Positions 9,966 to 21,695 of a stretch of 64,000 bases of DNA are shown here, in pieces. Position 1 is the first letter of the stretch; every line of letters starts with the position of its first letter. The position numbers and the translations under genes are program-made. Source of the DNA: Prunella strophiata (lineage: Eukaryota; Chordata; Aves; Passeriformes; Prunellidae). Under the pieces are notes generated by a model. The model was not told the origin of the DNA and did no database searches. It saw only the letters and a list, made by a program, of their open reading frames with translations. The stretch is from assembly GCA_036583965.1 (NCBI GenBank), contig JAZBQD010000009.1, positions 6,284,508 through 6,348,507 on the forward strand. The letters are read 5' to 3'.

Positions 9966-12900
9966 GTGAGCCCTGCTCGGCTCGGCTCTGGGTGGATTTG
10001 GGGGTAAAACCCTGCAGGAAGGAGCCTCTGCTCCTGGGGAAGGGCTGGGTAGCCAGGGGGAGTGGGAATAGGAGTTATGCCCTTCCCTGGCTCGTGTGGG
10101 ACACAAGGAGCACAGGGCTGAAACAAGGCTGAGGTCAGCACCTTGCACGTGCATAGAAGCAGCCTGGTGGGTTATTTCCACTGGACATTGGGGCTGGGGT
10201 GTATCAGTCAAACTGAATCAATCCCCAAAATCAGCAGGTTTAAAGATGAGGATTTACAGCTGGTTCTGCTGCCCTGCTCCTGTAGCCTCCAGACATCTCT
10301 TTCCTCTCCCTGGTGCACCTGCAGCTCCTCTCTGCTTCTTGCTCTGTCTCTCACCAGAGACTCTCCTAGTGCCCACCTTGGGTCTGGAGATGGAGCAGGG
10401 CCAGGTAATCACAAGCACTGCTGATAACACATCCAGTACAGGCAGAGCTGATGGAAACACAGCAGAGTTGATGGACTTATTTAATTTAAAATTTGATTCC
10501 CTTCAGTTTGGCAGGATCCTGCCTGGATAAAAATCTCACTCTTGTGATTTCTTGTTACAGACAACAACTGAGTTCAGACTGAGCACTGACTGGCCTCAGT
10601 TTGCTCTGCAGATTCTACATTTGCATTTTGTTCTTGTTTGGGGGGAGGAAAGAGTCAAATAATCAGTTTCACTTCTGTGTTTTACCAACTGTAGTAAAAT
10701 ACCTGAAATTCCTCAACCCACAGGTAGGTCTCACTGTGAGGGGCCTGCTAGAGGAAGTCTGGCAAATTTTGTTTGGCTGAACCATTTTAGACCAATTAAT
10801 GGCCTGGCCTAATTGCTGGCAGCTCAGCCCCGTTCCCAGGGTGTGCTTTTTAAAGGCACTCCTGGCACTTTGCTGCCTGGCTGCTCCCCCAAACCCGTTC
10901 AGCAGGTCGGGAGGGGTGAACCTCTGGAGGATTTGGAGGAACAGGTCTGCCAGAGCTGGCAGCAGCAGCAGCAGACACGCTGGGGTTCCCTGGGAGCAGA
11001 GTCACCGTGCCCAGGGGCACAGCTGCAGGCACAGGAGGAGCTGCAGGAGTGGCCAAGGTGTGGCACGGGGCTGTGCCTGCCCCTGGCACCCTGCTGCCAG
11101 GAAACTCTGGGAATTTCATGGCACCACAGAGTGCTTTGGGCTGGGAGGAGCCTTAAAGCTGATTTAATTCCTCCCTGCCATGGCCAGGGGCACCTTCCAC
11201 TGTGCCAGGCTGCTCCAGCCTGGCCTTGGACACTTCCAGGGATGGGAATCCCATGCCAGCCCCTCCCCACTCTCACAGGGAAGGATTCCCCCCATTGAAC
11301 CCTGCCCTGGGGCAGTTTAAAGCCATCTCACCAGGGTCACAAGCACAGGCTCAGTCCTCACTGCTAAGGACTGAAACAAGTGCAAGTTTTTCATCTCTTT
11401 CCCTGTGCTGGCTGATTTTGCACAAATAAACCCCTGCTCATTTTGAGAAGTCACAGCACCATCCATGTCAGATTTTAATCTGCAAAAGATCACTGTGTGG
11501 CAGCATTATCATCAGCTGAAGGGGGAATTTGGGATGAATCTTCTCAGGGTAGGCAGTGCTCAGAAAGGCTGGGTGTCACTAAATTACTACAGAGTTACTG
11601 AGCCTGTGATAAAACTGATACAATTTCTTGCTCCCACTGTATTTTTTTATTTTTCATTTCCAATTTTCCAGGACTGGCATGAACTGTCTGATGGAGGAGG
11701 CAAGCAAGATGGAGAAAATCAAATTCCAGCACATTGTCACCATCTATGGGGTGTGCAAGAGCCCTCTGGGGATAGTGATGGAATACATGGCCAGGGGCTC
11801 CCTGGAGAGGATCCTCCCCACCCACAGAATGTCCTGGCAGCTGAAATTCAGGGTGATCCACGAGATGGGCTTGGCCATGAATTTCCTGCACAGCATGAGC
11901 CCCCCTCTGCTGCACTTGGATCTGAAGCCAGGGAATGTCCTGCTGGATGGGAACATGCACGTCAAGGTAGGGCCACTTCCCACAGCAGAGCGAGGTTATT
12001 TCTGCCAAACGAGTCCAGAACAAGAAATCAGGTTCTTCAGGAGCACCCCATGAAAGAGTTAACACCTGTGGGGTGTTTGACAAGCAGCTGGTGAGCAAAT
12101 CACACTGTGTTCTCAGGATCTACAGGGACTCTGGGCAAGCACTGGGAATTTAGGGCTCCAGCTGGCCTCAGTGGCTGCAGGCTGTCAGGGTTTTGTCAAG
12201 TTCCAGCTGCTCACACCTCCTGCTGTCCCTGATCCCAAAGGTGGGGGATGTCTGGGTGGCAGCAGGAGGGGTGAGTGTGAGCATTTTGGGGCAGCTTCCC
12301 TGTTCCTGCTTGCAGATCTCCGACTTTGGGCTGTCCAAGTGGATGGAGCAATCCAGCAGGATGCAGTACATCGAGAGCTCAGCCCTGAGGGGCACCCTGA
12401 GCTACATCCCCCCCGAAATGTTCCTGCAGAACAGCAAACCCCCGGGGATCAAGTATGATGTGTACAGGTGAGGGCTGACCCAGGGCACCCAGGGGTGTCC
12501 CCGGGCTGTGACACCCAACAAGGGGGGCTGGGACACTGCCTCAGCTTGTTTAAATTCTGGTTTTCTGCCTCCTGGAACTGTGGGGAACACACTGGGGTGC
12601 CCCGACCTCAGTGGTGGAGACTGAGAGGGAGGGGGGTTCTCTGGATAATCATCATCCCAATGCACCCTCCCAAGGGAGCTGCAGGCTGCACTGCCCCAGG
12701 TGCCATCACACCCTGCTCCCATGAAAACGAGTGAGAGCAGAGCCCACAACAGCCACTGCTGCTCCCTCATCACAGTCACTGCTGAGATTGATTTTAAAAC
12801 AATTCCAATGTTGGCTTATCTGCCTCAGTGTTCAGCTTCATCTTGGTCAGGAACAGGCAGAGAAGAGATTTCAGCTTGGCTTTTGTCCTTTTGGGTGAGG

Positions 12901-15900
12901 AGCTTTGCAGCACGTTCACACGAGCTCCATGTCCATGTCTGGAAACTCCTCAGCCTTTGCAGCACAGAGTAACCCCAGGCAAGAGGGAAAGGAGGATTTG
13001 CACGGCCACAGGAACTTGCAGGAGCCAAGGGCTCCAAACCCCAGTGTGAATAAAGTGGAAAAAGGCACTGAGAGCCTGACTTTGCCAGGAAAGGCTCCAA
13101 GTCACTCATTCACTGCTCAGACCCTTTGGAGGGGGATGACCCCACTCTTAAGGGAGATGCATGAGGCAGAACCATGATCCTTTTGGCTGGGGGATGAAAT
13201 CCTTCTGCTCTGGGAGATGAAATCCTTCCCTCCTGAACAACATTCCTTCCTGATCTTCCCATTTCCCAAGAAGGCAGAAGCAACAAGTGCATTTCATGTC
13301 CCAGTGCTCACGGCCTCTCCTCTCCCGCAGCTTCGGGATCGTCATCTGGGAGGTCCTCATGCAGAAGAAGCCTTACACAGGTAAGCACAAACCCTGCACC
13401 CATGGAATGTTTATTCCAGCCCTTTTCCCAGGGAGAACACCCAGAGTGTGCTGGTTTTTTCCAGGGGCCAACATGATGGCCATCATCGTGAAGGTGGCAG
13501 CGGGGAAGAGGCCGGGGCTGGAGCTCGTCAGGGATGACTGGCCCGGGGAGTGCCACCAGATGGTCGACCTGATGAAGAGGTGCTGGGACCAGGACCCCAA
13601 GCAAAGGCCAAGCTTTGCAGGTGGGACTGGGGTGTGGATCAGCCAAGGGTCATCCCTTTTGTTTGGTGAGCAGGGCATTAGTTTGTGTCCAGTTTTCCCA
13701 GTTCCACCTCTGAGGTTTAACACTGGGTGCCCTTTTGCTGTCACACATCCCTTCATCCCTTTTCCCTCCCTTCCCACGTGGCTCCTGCCTGGCCCTGGAG
13801 CTGGGGCAGCCTGCTCAGCTGAACTGCTGTGCCCTGGCAGATATCCCTGTGGAGACAGACGTGCTGCTGGCTCTGATCCAGAGCCTGGTGCAGGACCCAG
13901 AGAACGAGCGCCTGGTCAGGAAGATGTCCCACAAACCGGCCATCTCCAGGAGCCAGCAGGTGAGGAGAACCCCCTGGGCCTCTCAGGAAAGTCCTGAGGC
14001 CCTTTCCCCTCCCAAAGGTGAATCTCAGCACCTTCGTGGGGTGTCTGCACAGGCTGTGCCTCTGTAATTCATTTATGGGGATAAGACACTTGCAAATTAA
14101 TTAACAAATACACTACATGATAAATAGCCCGAGAGGAAAACCCTCTTCTGGACCTGCTCAGGTGAAGTGGGTTTATCATGGAGGCCTCAGTCACTAAAAG
14201 AAACTCAAGCAAACACAGGGTTCTGTTTATGGCACAAAACTGAGGATGTTCCCATTTGAACAACTCTTACAGAATTTTTTTTTTTAATATTTTTAAATCC
14301 CCACGTTTCTCTGGCTAAGAAACAAACCAGGCTTCTAGATAGTCACGATGCAATCCCAGCTACTGGTGTAATTATCCCTAGAAAACAGAGAGAGACAGGA
14401 GTTGGGAATTATTGGTATTTAGAGGGTTTTGCCAGCAGTGCAAGAAACCAGAGGCTTGAAGAAATAGGGGCTTGGGGGTCCCTAAACAACAAAGGAAATA
14501 ATTTTGGGATGCTGCCATGTAGTCAGGAAGCAGAATATGTGTGTGTTTGGGAGCAAATAAGCACAAGGAGGAAAAACTCATGGATATCCAGAGATCATCT
14601 TCAGGCTCCCCCATTCCTGCTGTGTCATGATTGGCTTAGCTGAGTTTTGGGTGCAAAACCAGGATTGGATAAAAAACTCTCAAATGATGACACAAAACTG
14701 CAGAGCAGCAGCAAAGGACTTTGTGCAAACATTACAGAATGCAAATGAACACTCTGTTTATCCTTTTCCTTTCCTCCTTTCTGAAAACAAGAACGACAAA
14801 GAGGAGTTCACCTTCCCCCAAGACACCAGGAGTGGGGGTAAGTAGGGAGCTGGCTTTAGAAATGAAAAGGAAAGAAGGGGAAGCTATAAAAGCTGTTTGT
14901 TTTGTTGTAGGAGGCTGCGGCTCATGAGGTTTTCCATGTGGGTAACATTTTAAGTTAAGGAAAATTTTAAGTTAAAAAAATTTAAGTTTAGGAAAAGTTT
15001 AAGTTTAGAAAAAGTTTAAGTTAAGGAAAAGTTTAAGTTAAGAAAAGTGAACTATTCAGGAAATAAGTACTGTGAGAGAGAGGCCAAATGTCCCAGTGCA
15101 TGTCTGGCCTTATTTTACATTCCTTATCTCTCAGATTACTCCATTCCATATCATTCTATGAAAAGTCACAAGCTCTCCCTCCCTTCCTGGGAGTTTTTCA
15201 CCCTTTTTCTCCCGTTTTGCGTCCCTGCCTTTAGGAAAGGACACCCAGCAGGTTCCTCTCCCCGCTCCACCCTGGGCAGGCTGGCAGCCCTGAGGAGCTG
15301 GCACCCGAGGAGCTGCGCAGGCTGCAGGAGCACGGCCTGAGCCCGCTGCACCTGCTGGTGCTGCAGGGCAACGTGGCCAAGGTGCGCTCGCTGCTGGGCC
15401 GCGGCGCCGGCGTCAACGGCGCGGCGGGCGGCGGCTGCACCCCGCTGCTGCTGGCCGTGCAGCGCCGGCTCCCCGAGCTCTGCGCCCTCCTCATCCAGCA
15501 CGGCGCCGACGTGGACGCGGCCGACGAGGACGGCTGGGCCCCGCTGCACTTCGCGGCCCAGCACGGCGACGACCGCACGGCGCGGCTGCTGCTGGACCAC
15601 CGGGCCCACGCGGACGCCCAGGAGCGCGACGGGTGGACGCCGCTGCACCTGGCGGCCCAGAACAACTTTGAGAACGTGGCGCGGGTGCTGCTGTCCCGCC
15701 AGGCCGACCCCAACGCGCAGGAGGTGGACGGCAAGACCGCGCTGCACGTGGCCGCGTGCTTCGGGCACGTGGGCCTGGTCAAGCTGCTGGCCAGCCAGGG
15801 GGCCGACCTGGAGAGGAAGCAGAAGAACCTCAGGACGCCGCTGCACGTGGCTGTGGAGAGGGGCAAGTTCAGGGTGGTGCAGTACCTGCTGAAGAACGGC

Positions 15901-16581
15901 ATCTCCGTCAACAGCCTGGACCAGAACCACTACAGCGCCCTGCACCTGGCCGTGGCCAGGGGCAAGTACCTGATCTGCGAGAAGCTCGTCAAGTACGGGG
16001 CCAACGTGGAGCTGAGGACGGACAAAGGCTGGACCGCCCTGCACCTGGCCTCCTTCAAGGGGCACACCGAGATCATCCGGCTGCTGAAGGGCAGCCGTGC
16101 CCGGCTGGACGCCAAGGGCAGCATGGAGTGGACGCCCCTGCACCTGGCCACGCGCTACGGCGACGAGCCGGCGGTCAGCGAGCTGCTGCGCTGCGGCGCC
16201 GACCCCAACGCGGCCGAGAGGTCCCGCTGGGCCCCCCTGCACTTCGCCGTGCTCAGGGGCTCCTTCCTCAGCGTCATCAACCTCCTGGAGTGCCAGGCCG
16301 ACGTCAACGCCAGGAACAAGGTGGGCTGGACGCCGCTGCACCTGGCGGTGCTCAAGGGCAACATGGCCATCATCAAGACCCTGCTGAAGGCGGGGGCCCT
16401 GCTGGACGTGGAGGACATCACGGGGTGCACGGCCCTGCAGCTGGCCGTGAGGCACCAGCGGGAGAACATCATCACCCTGCTGCAGGGCAGGGAGGCCTCG
16501 GGCAGCAAAGCTGGGAGCAGGACTCTGAACGATGCAGAGATCCCCAGAGCCAGGCTCATCCCAGGAAGGACAGACCTGTAA
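9820..16581 (+). CDS. ANKK1: Ankyrin repeat and kinase domain containing 1 (RIP-family kinase)
   Basis: Exons at 9820-9965 (start uncertain), 11672-11966, 12316-12467, 13331-13380, 13465-13620, 13841-13959, about 14792-14837 and 15235-16581 join to ~760 residues, against 765 in human. Kinase features are a glycine loop GGFGHVY, a VAIK-type lysine in YAVKCS (codon 9925-9927), HLDLKPGN, DFG and YIPPEM. The last exon carries 12 ankyrin repeats. The RIP-kinase (RIPK4-like) architecture supports Ser/Thr kinase activity, and all catalytic residues are present. Residue patterns such as KFQHIVTIYGVCK, SKWMEQSSRMQYIE and WAPLHFAAQHGDDRTARLLL match ANKK1 rather than RIPK4. DRD2 follows tail to tail 12.3 kb downstream, the conserved neighbour. 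The initiator ATG is not visible: human ANKK1 starts ~24 codons before the equivalent of FEDDW, but here a minisatellite occupies that place. A linker-exon phase problem is described separately. Confidence 0.95.
9966..11671 (+). other. ANKK1: ANKK1 intron
   Basis: This 1.7-kb intron holds one clear CR1 fragment near its middle and otherwise unique sequence. No additional exon was found. Confidence 0.6.
11105..11330 (-). mobile_element. CR1-type LINE fragment
   Basis: The + strand reads as the reverse complement of a bird CR1 3' region: gctttgggctgggaggagcc, ccttaaagctgatttaattcc-like text, ggggcaccttccactgtgcc, ggccttggacacttccaggg and a closing ctctcacagggaaggatt. It is old and diverged. 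Confidence 0.75.
11672..11966 (+). CDS. ANKK1: ANKK1 kinase exon (alpha-C to catalytic loop)
   Basis: The acceptor is caattttccag/g and the donor gtcaag/gtaggg; 295 nt. It contains MEEASKMEKIKFQHIVTIYG, the hinge GIVMEYMARGSL and the catalytic loop LLHLDLKPGNVLLD. The HLD variant of HRD is typical of the RIP family. Confidence 0.95.
12316..12467 (+). CDS. ANKK1: ANKK1 kinase exon (DFG and activation segment)
   Basis: The acceptor is cctgcttgcag and the donor tgtacag/gtgagg; 152 nt. It reads ISDFGLSKWMEQSSRMQYIE, then LRGTLSYIPPEMFL and IKYDVY. DFG and a PPE (APE equivalent) are intact. Confidence 0.95.
13331..13380 (+). CDS. ANKK1: ANKK1 kinase micro-exon
   Basis: This 50-nt exon lies between cctctcccgcag and acacag/gtaagc and encodes FGIVIWEVLMQKKPYT. 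It matches the YSFAIVIWELLTQKKPY region of ANKK1/RIPK4. Confidence 0.95.
13465..13620 (+). CDS. ANKK1: ANKK1 kinase exon (C-lobe)
   Basis: 156 nt between ttttttccag and tttgcag/gtggga. It encodes GANMMAIIVKVAAGKRPGLE and MVDLMKRCWDQDPKQRPSF, the conserved C-lobe end of protein kinases (RCW-xxDPxxRP). Confidence 0.95.
13841..13959 (+). CDS. ANKK1: ANKK1 exon after the kinase domain
   Basis: 119 nt between tgccctggcag and agccagcag/gtgagg. It encodes DIPVETDVLLALIQSLVQDP and ENERLVRKMSHKPAIS, corresponding to the helix that closes the kinase domain and starts the linker. It ends in phase 0. Confidence 0.92.
13960..15234 (+). other. ANKK1: ANKK1 intron(s) with short AT-rich repeats
   Basis: The sequence is unique and AT-rich apart from the possible small exon near 14792. 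At about 14945-15050 a 15-16 bp motif (gtttaagttaaggaaaa, gtttaagtttagaaaaa) repeats several times. No other exon was seen. Confidence 0.6.
14792..14837 (+). CDS. ANKK1: ANKK1 small linker exon (candidate)
   Basis: A good donor gtggggg/taagt-type site (GT at 14838) follows a short coding stretch. A long pyrimidine tract (tatccttttcctttcctcc) precedes it. From the acceptor aaaacaag/aac the peptide NDKEEFTFPQDTRSG resembles the acidic linker expected in ANKK1, but the exon is then 46 nt and does not keep frame with the ankyrin exon. Using acaaag/agg at 14801 gives 36 nt in frame (RSSPSPKTPGVG). Either the second acceptor is used or one extra G is present. Confidence 0.5.
15235..16581 (+). CDS. 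ANKK1: ANKK1 terminal exon, 12 ankyrin repeats
   Basis: The acceptor gtccctgcctttag is in phase 0 and the exon ends in TAA at 16579-16581. After a ~35-residue linker, 12 repeats start SPLHLLVLQG, CTPLLLAVQR, WAPLHFAAQH, WTPLHLAAQN, KTALHVAACF, RTPLHVAVER, YSALHLAVAR, WTALHLASFK, WTPLHLATRY, WAPLHFAVLR, WTPLHLAVLK and CTALQLAVRH. The exon is markedly GC-rich (mostly G/C third positions) compared with the AT-rich surroundings. That also creates a long meaningless open frame on the other strand. The codon at 16387-16389 is Lys where human Glu713 stands. Confidence 0.97.
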   Translation, partial: ERTPSRFLSPLHPGQAGSPEELAPEELRRLQEHGLSPLHLLVLQGNVAKVRSLLGRGAGVNGAAGGGCTPLLLAVQRRLPELCALLIQHGADVDAADEDGWAPLHFAAQHGDDRTARLLLDHRAHADAQERDGWTPLHLAAQNNFENVARVLLSRQADPNAQEVDGKTALHVAACFGHVGLVKLLASQGADLERKQKNLRTPLHVAVERGKFRVVQYLLKNGISVNSLDQNHYSALHLAVARGKYLICEKLVKYGANVELRTDKGWTALHLASFKGHTEIIRLLKGSRARLDAKGSMEWTPLHLATRYGDEPAVSELLRCGADPNAAERSRWAPLHFAVLRGSFLSVINLLECQADVNARNKVGWTPLHLAVLKGNMAIIKTLLKAGALLDVEDITGCTALQLAVRHQRENIITLLQGREASGSKAGSRTLNDAEIPRARLIPGRTDL

Positions 16582-17069
16582 ATCCCTCAGCTCTGGAAAT
16601 CTGCACCTTGAGCTTTCCCACATCAGCTGCGATGCCTTAAAGCGCCTTCTCCTGTCACCTGCTGATTGCAGGAAAATATTTGCCCTTTTTAAATGGAAGT
16701 TTTTAAGCATGAACACTCAGAGAGTAATAGAAAATGAAGTTATTCAACGATAAGTTCTTTTCCAAGCTTGTAGAACATCTTGGCTTGCTGATACTTCAGG
16801 CAGTGCTTTCCTACTGAATCCTTCCTGAGCAGGGATTTATGCACCCCCTGTTCATGCAGGCAGTGCTGAAGCTGTGCACAGCACACACACACATCTTCCA
16901 CAGCTTCCAAAGCTTTTATTGCTTTCATTCTGTGTTTTCCTACAGAGAAAATTGGTGTAAAATGGCCCTGGCACAGGTGGGAATTGAATCGTGAGATTCT
17001 CACCTGCTGCTGGCACAGCAATGTGTCAGATTTCCTGACATCTCCTTTCTGTAACAAGAATCAAATAAA
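16582..17069 (+). other. ANKK1: ANKK1 3' UTR with polyadenylation signal
   Basis: An AATAAA at 17064-17069 (aatcaaataaaacaagg) is the first strong polyadenylation signal after the stop and gives a 3' UTR of about 0.5 kb. No coding similarity is seen. Confidence 0.55.
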
Positions 17070-17743
17070 ACAAGGCAGGGAAGAAAAATCACTGGTAGAG
17101 AGTATTGAAATGAATGCAGCACAGGGAACAGAAATTCCAGAATAACCACACACGAGATCTGGCTGCTTGCAGGTCAAGCTTTGAGTCGTGTCCCTGGGGG
17201 AAATCATTCCTGGTTTCCTTCAGGAACATGTTCCAGGGCTCGATCAGTCCTGTGAAAAACATCTTCTTGGTGGATTTGATTCCCTGGTGACAGTGAGCAG
17301 CCCTGGTGTGCAGCTCTGACAGCCCTGCTGTGACTCCTGAGCATCTCCAAATGTGCCTGCTGGGAGGGTGACTTGTCATGGCCTTGAGCTGGGAAGAGGC
17401 TGAAATAGAAACAAACAAGCCCAGCTCTGCAGGGGAGCTGTTACTGCCTGAGAACGTGAGATTAAATGGGTTAAAAAGAGGGGTTAAAATGTCCAACCTC
17501 TACTGATGCAGTTTTCATTTTATATTAACTTAAGGTATTGATGTGTGCTGTATTCAAAACCAGTTTTCCACGATGCTTTGGCACCAGAGCCTTTAGATAT
17601 CATTTAAAATAAATTGTAATGAAATGATTCATTTTTAACATTTGCCATTGGTGAAGTGGGGAGCTGGGCAGGTTATGAAATGAAATGGTGGTGACATTTT
17701 GGGTTGCAGGGAGTGTAAAAAATCGACTTTTTATTGTAACCAC

Positions 17744-17778
<35 letters not shown>

Positions 17779-20700
17779 TGGCATTTCCCTGCTCTTGATA
17801 TTCCCTAATTTTGCCCAAGTAGGAAAGGCCTGGCTGGAGGAATTCTTGGGATGCTCAGACCTTCCTGTGCAGCTCCTTCCCTCAGCTTCAGCTCTATTGA
17901 TTCAGCAAATGTCTCCCCTGCTCGGTGTCATTTGAAATATTTACCCAGAGAAAAAGAAATCCAATTGCCACATAATTCAGCAGCTCCTTTCTGTCCCTGC
18001 TCCAGCAGAAAAACAAAACTCAGCTCAGTATGTCATGGAATGTTCTCTACAAGAGCTTAATTAAATTTATAATGAAAATAACAGGGGATTAAGAAGACAC
18101 GAGGGAAATACATTGCTCTTGCAGAGCATTCCAGAGGTGATAGAAGCAATTTGCAGAGAAAATTACCTGTTTGCTGCTCAGTTTCTATAGAAATTAAATG
18201 AGTCTTTACAAACTCTGGAAAAGTGCATTCCAGCCTCCGCTTTGTGACTGTGCAACTTGCAGCTTATTTCTAAAATTATTCGTAGATCTCCATCCCCCCA
18301 CTTTTTCTTTTCCCTTTCCCCTTTGTCAACTCCATTTCAGTCTTTTGTCCCTGCTGATAAACCTGCTGCTGATTATCTCACGCTCTTACCCAAGAGCTGC
18401 CAAAGTTCACAGCCAAGGCAGCAGGGCAGAAACCTCCTAAACACCTCGTTTAGATTCCAAAATATCAAAATTGTTGACTTTTATGCCTCAAAAATCGTGT
18501 TTTTAAGGTACCCAGAGCAGGGTGGTGTTGCAGAAGTTGGCAGGGAATTCTGTGGAATGACTCTGGAGTGCTGCCCTGAGCTTCCCTGTCCTGCAGCAGC
18601 TCCAGACATCCTGAACCATGGGGGAATTTTCCAACCTATTGCTCTTCCAAACCCTCAGAGCATCCCAGCAAGGTTTGGGGTGGTTAAGATAGAAAACCAG
18701 AGGGGGGAAATTTAAGGTCCCTTAAAGTTGATTTTGTTCCACCCCTGCTCCCTGCTGGAGCTCTGTAAATCCTGGATGTCCCTTGGGCTGCCTGCACTCC
18801 CTCCCCATCACTTCCAGCCAGGACATCCCTGGGGAAATGGATGTGACTTTCAAGAGTTCTCCACACCAAGAAACTCAGAGCAAATAAATCAGCAGAAGCA
18901 GGGGATGGTTTCACCAGGGGTGGAAGCTGGGGCTGCCACTGATTTCCTAAGTGCTCTCTCAGTGCTGGATCTGACTGTAATATCAATTCTCTGATGTAAA
19001 ACTCGTTGGAAGGGGAGATGCTTGTTGTGATGAAAACGTGGACATTTCTGTGAGAAGTGTGGCTCTTCTGTGAGGGAATGTTCACAGGAAAATGTTTGGA
19101 ACTGAATTTGGTTAAATCCACGTTTTGCATTGCTCCTGCTTCCCAGCGACTGTGATTTGTTTGTTTGGCAGTGCTGCAATTATGCAGATATGGGATTAAA
19201 TTAAAATTAAAATAATGCTGCGTTTTAGAGGAAAGGAGACCTGAATAAATACAGCTTGTGGGGGGGGAAAAAAACCCCTTATTTTTAGCAGAAATGCTTG
19301 TTTTTTTCCATAGCCCCTTAGGTGTGGAAAATCAAGATGTTTCTGACAGCAATGATGTGGATGTAGGAGGCAGTGATTTTAATGTAAGAAGGAATAGTGA
19401 ATTCTCTGTGTTTCTTTTTCTTGCAAGGAGGTGGTTGTAGGCTCTGTGCTGTGGCAGATGTCAGTGTGAGACGTGCCTGGCTCCTGCTCAGCCTCTCCCT
19501 GGCCTGGCAGGATCCCTCCTGCTCCCTTCCTGCCCATCCAGCACTTCCCCAGCCCCAGGGAGGGGCTCTGTCCCCTTCCTTTGCAACAAAACCACCCTAC
19601 CCCCTCAAAAAGCAGCTCCCCAGCCAGTTCCATCAGTGCAGGTGTGAGCTCCACTTCCATTAGAATAATGGGAAAAGGGGCCTGGCTGGGAATCAAGGAG
19701 CACTTGCTGTTTCTCCTGCAGGCAGCTCATCCCCAGCAAGTTCAACATCTTTTGATCAGCTGCTGCTTTGCTCTCCTCTGGCTCAGAGCACAGCAGGGAA
19801 CCCTTCTCCTCTGCAATTTGCTGCTGGCCTCGTTCTCTTCTTTGGGAAAAAAAAAAAAAACCAAAACACCACAAACCCGAGCCCAAAAGTGATTGTTTTT
19901 AAAGCCTGAGGTTCTTGGCTGTGAGAGGTGGAGCTCAGCTCTGTGGGTACAGTGTGGGGAGGGGATATCACAGTTTAGGCTCTCATTTTATCAATTCAGT
20001 GCTCCTCACACCCTCTGTGGCCTTGGGAAAAATCTTTTGTACCCAAACAAAATCTAGGAAAATATTTATGTCCCTCTGAGGGCACCTCAGAGCTGCAGAG
20101 CCCTAAATCTGCTGCCCAGCCTGGCTCTGGGAACCATGGAATCTGTGAGCCCAAACAGCTCTTTTTGTGGCAAGGATTGGTGCTGCCCACAGCAGTGTGC
20201 TGGGAGGAACAGAAAACCACCCCTGGAACATCCCTGCTCTGAATTTCCCTTTTAAAAAAGTATCAGCTACAGAGATCACCTCCAAATTATCCAGGAGAAA
20301 ACCCAGAGAACACAACTGAACTCCCCATCCTGGAGGGAATTTCTTGTGAATGAAAATAAATAAATAATCCCCAGCAGCCTTGCTGGATAGAAAATATCCT
20401 ATTAAAGACTCCAAGTCCACCTGGAGCAATTACAGAGAGGAGCATTAGGCCGGGGTCAGCAATCAGGAGGTGCAGTAATTAGCTGCAATAAGGGCTGAAA
20501 TGAGCCTTTGTTTGCTGCTGTGCCACAAGGCCATTCCTTCAGAAACAAAAGGGAAACATTGCAGACACTGGGAAAATTCAGCTTTGCCAGAATTGAGGTT
20601 TGGGGCATTTCTGGCCTAGTTCCATGGCACTTCCACTGCTCCTCAGCAAGGCACAGCAGAACTTCTTATCACCAGCAAGATTTTATTGCTGTTCTTTGGG

Positions 20701-21661
20701 CAAACCCTTAATATCTGCTCCAAGCAGGAAAAAAAAAAAAAAAAAAAATCCTTACAAGGCATTCAGGGAATTAATTTTCTCGCCTTGGAAAAGACTGCAG
20801 TCTGCCAAAAGGTTTTGCTGAGGCTGCCCTGCCTTTATTTTGTCTAAGTCTTTGTTTTGTAAAGATTTCTCCCAGGATTTCTCCCAGGAGAGCTGAGCTG
20901 GGCTCTTTGCTGCCCAATGTGCTGCTGCTTTTGGCTGAGCAGGGTCGAGTTCTGCTCCAGGGAATGCTGGAAAATGCCACAGGACATGAGCCCACTCAGA
21001 CACTGAAAAGTGGCAGGGAAAAATCATGAGAGAGAGGGACAAAACCAGAGAAAAGGTGGGATTTGTCTGAAAGTGTGGTGAGCTTGGGAAATGCAGCTTT
21101 TGGGGTCATTTTGGGAGTCTGGGAGCAGCTCGTGGGGCTCCCTGCTGCCTCTCCTTGGCCCCACAGAATCACTGATGCTGGGAAAGGTCTCCAAGATCAT
21201 ATTTTCCATTTTCTTTTTTACATCCCAGTCAGGACAGCAGGGAAGAGCTGGTGCCCAGCCCTGGGACTCACCTGGAAAATCTGGGCCAGGCTGAGAGGGG
21301 AAATTTCAAATTGTGCCTGAAACACAAGCATGGATTTGGGAATTTTGGAGACTTAGCCAGCTGGAGCATGAGCCCTGCTGCAGAAACAGCTTTTTGCCAA
21401 TGAGTTAAAGCTGTCAGAGCTCGTGCAGCTCCTCCTCCCTGAACACACTGCTGCCTTCCCTGCAGCACAGGGATGTGCTGGGATGAGCCCCTGGGATGTC
21501 ACCCACAGGGGGACAGCTTTCCCCAAGGCTTGGGGGTTTAAAGGCCTGTTCCCAGCTCTGCCAGCCTGGCTGGGTGAAGAAGTCTCAGTCAGTCTGCTCA
21601 TGGAACACTTCCTTTTGCATTTTGTTTTTTGGGGTTTTTTTGTTTTTGTTTGTTTGTTTTG

Positions 21662-21695
<34 letters not shown>

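Noticed and set aside
10096..10530. 144-residue frame in the first ANKK1 intron
   Set aside because: No ankyrin, kinase or other motif is present and no paired splice sites fit the phase of the neighbouring exons.
15166..16716. 516-residue frame on the - strand over the ANKK1 ankyrin exon
   Set aside because: It is a mirror of a very GC-rich coding exon. The + strand shows 12 ankyrin repeats with proper splice sites; the reverse product has no family features.
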